A DNA stretch of 64,000 nt, from NCBI GenBank assembly GCA_027627225.1, contig CM051033.1, forward strand, positions 53,800,410-53,864,409. Direction: 5' to 3'. The position numbers and the translations under genes are program-made. Numbering within the stretch: the stretch's first letter is position 1; every line of letters begins with the position of its first letter. Source of the stretch: Congeria kusceri (Eukaryota; Mollusca; Bivalvia; Myida; Dreissenidae). Shown here piece after piece: positions 63,150-64,000 of this stretch. Below the pieces are notes generated by a model. That model was not told the origin of the DNA, made no database searches, and saw only the letters and a program-made list of their open reading frames with translations.

Positions 63150-63387
63150 ATATGTGGCGCGTCGTGTTAAAACCGGACGTAATACATATGCGTAAAGTGT
63201 CGTCCTGGATTAGCATGTGCTCATCCGGGATGGCACTTTCCGCTTTTGTGGTATTTGCTGTTTCAAGGAAGTCTCTTCTAAACATAAATTCACTGTAGGC
63301 GGAAAGTGCCGTCCTGGATTAGCCTAATCGGGGACGACACTTTACGCACATGCATTAAGTCCGGTTGTCTCACGACGCGCCACATAT
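63150..63387. mobile_element. Palindromic MITE-like element with 17 bp perfect termini
   Basis: Starts atatgtggcgcgtcgtg and ends with the exact complement cacgacgcgccacatat. Inside, ccggac..tgcgtaaagtgtcgtcctgg pairs with the arm containing gggacgacactttacgca, and ggcactttccgc pairs with gcggaaagtgcc. Nearly the whole 238 bp can fold. No ORF. The 'gacactttacgcacatgcatt' segment resembles an abundant bivalve repeat as I remember it. Confidence 0.78.
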
Positions 63388-63629
63388 AAAGTTTTAGGCT
63401 TCGTAGTATATTAAACTAAACTAAACAACTAAATTCAACGTGTACTCAGTAACGTTTTCGAACACACAACAGCAATTTTGCTGTTAATTGATGTTTCTCG
63501 ATTAAAGAACATGTGTGTGGGGGGGTGGGGAGGTAAAACCTTGGTACTTTGCGATATTAAACATTAATATCTGTTTTCCACTTTTAAACTTTTTAAAACT
63601 CATAACTAATCGAGAATAACTTTCGCTTT

Positions 63630-63865
63630 ATGGTTGTTTATCTGTAAATAGACAACGATTTTGAGCTCTCATGCGTAGGAATTAAACTACGACGGTTAAA
63701 TATACGGGCATCAGAACGACAAATCGTTGTTTATTTAGATAAACAACCATATATCTGACCTGAGAGCATATTCTACAATTTCAATGCAAACTATTTGTTA
63801 ATTTTTACAACAGTAGTTTTTCTTCTTTGTCTATAGAAAACGCTGCGTGTGTCATGTTACATAGG
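63630..63865 (+). repeat. Dispersed hairpin-headed repeat (family copy 4 of 4)
   Basis: Begins with a strong inverted repeat, atggttgtttatctgtaaat against atttagataaacaaccat, each with an inner acaacgatttt/aaatcgttgt arm. It ends with 'aaaacgctgcgtgtgtcatg'. The best preserved head of the family. Confidence 0.7.
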
Positions 63866-64000
63866 TAATTGAATGTACTTATAATTTAGAGGATAATGAT
63901 AGATAAATGACAAATAATGAACAGGATTTTCATTTAGAGGTGGGGGAAATATTCACTAACTAGGCTGCCGAAAAACGGTGATTTTGTTCACTATACAATA

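Overview
The window reads as a low-GC, repeat-rich, intron-bearing animal genome. The mix suggests a mollusc, probably a bivalve: a Cys-loop receptor gene without the vicinal cysteine pair, CR1-like non-LTR retrotransposons, tRNA-derived SINE heads, palindromic MITEs and a degenerate satellite with a 'ccttgacccc' core. The lineage is an inference; no marker gene fixes the species.

Left part (1-39,083): a large direct duplication. Bases 1-14,656 recur at 16,454-39,083 with a few percent divergence, separated by a 1.8 kb spacer (14,657-16,453). Each copy carries one five-exon gene on the minus strand for a nicotinic-acetylcholine-receptor-like subunit. The exons were assembled here from GT-AG boundaries. 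The gene in copy 2 (19,475-22,129) is fully open and encodes about 449 residues: signal peptide, Cys-loop, four membrane segments. The gene in copy 1 (3,042-5,721) is broken by a 1-base loss at the start of exon 2 and a net 2-base gain in exon 3. Changes between the two coding sequences are mostly amino-acid-changing.

Copy 2 holds a 5 kb non-LTR retrotransposon (29,381-34,353) whose 5' part is inverted (twin-priming structure). Its ORF1 has a 2A-like DVELNPGP motif. Copy 1 keeps only part of the inverted piece and lacks 8.15 kb that copy 2 has, so the insertion predates the duplication and copy 1 later lost the segment. The two copies also differ by other indels, including loss of one end of a tRNA-containing MITE in copy 2.

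Middle (39,084-53,680): no gene recognised. It holds an older, strongly diverged duplication (36.2-37.3 kb against 40.9-42.1 kb), a recurring block confined to 35.5-47 kb, a satellite, tRNA-like sequences and dispersed repeats.

Right part (53,680-64,000): a decayed non-LTR retrotransposon on the plus strand, with a 40 bp x 15 minisatellite grown inside its ORF2. It is split near its C-terminus by a 4.5 kb DNA transposon (56,424-60,947). That element has near-perfect 28-29 bp terminal inverted repeats and a broken, intron-containing minus-strand gene with a HADNC..QNKN motif, probably its transposase. The LINE reading resumes just beyond the right terminus. Further MITE-like and dispersed repeats follow to the window end. 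The only gene that looks intact is the receptor subunit in copy 2.
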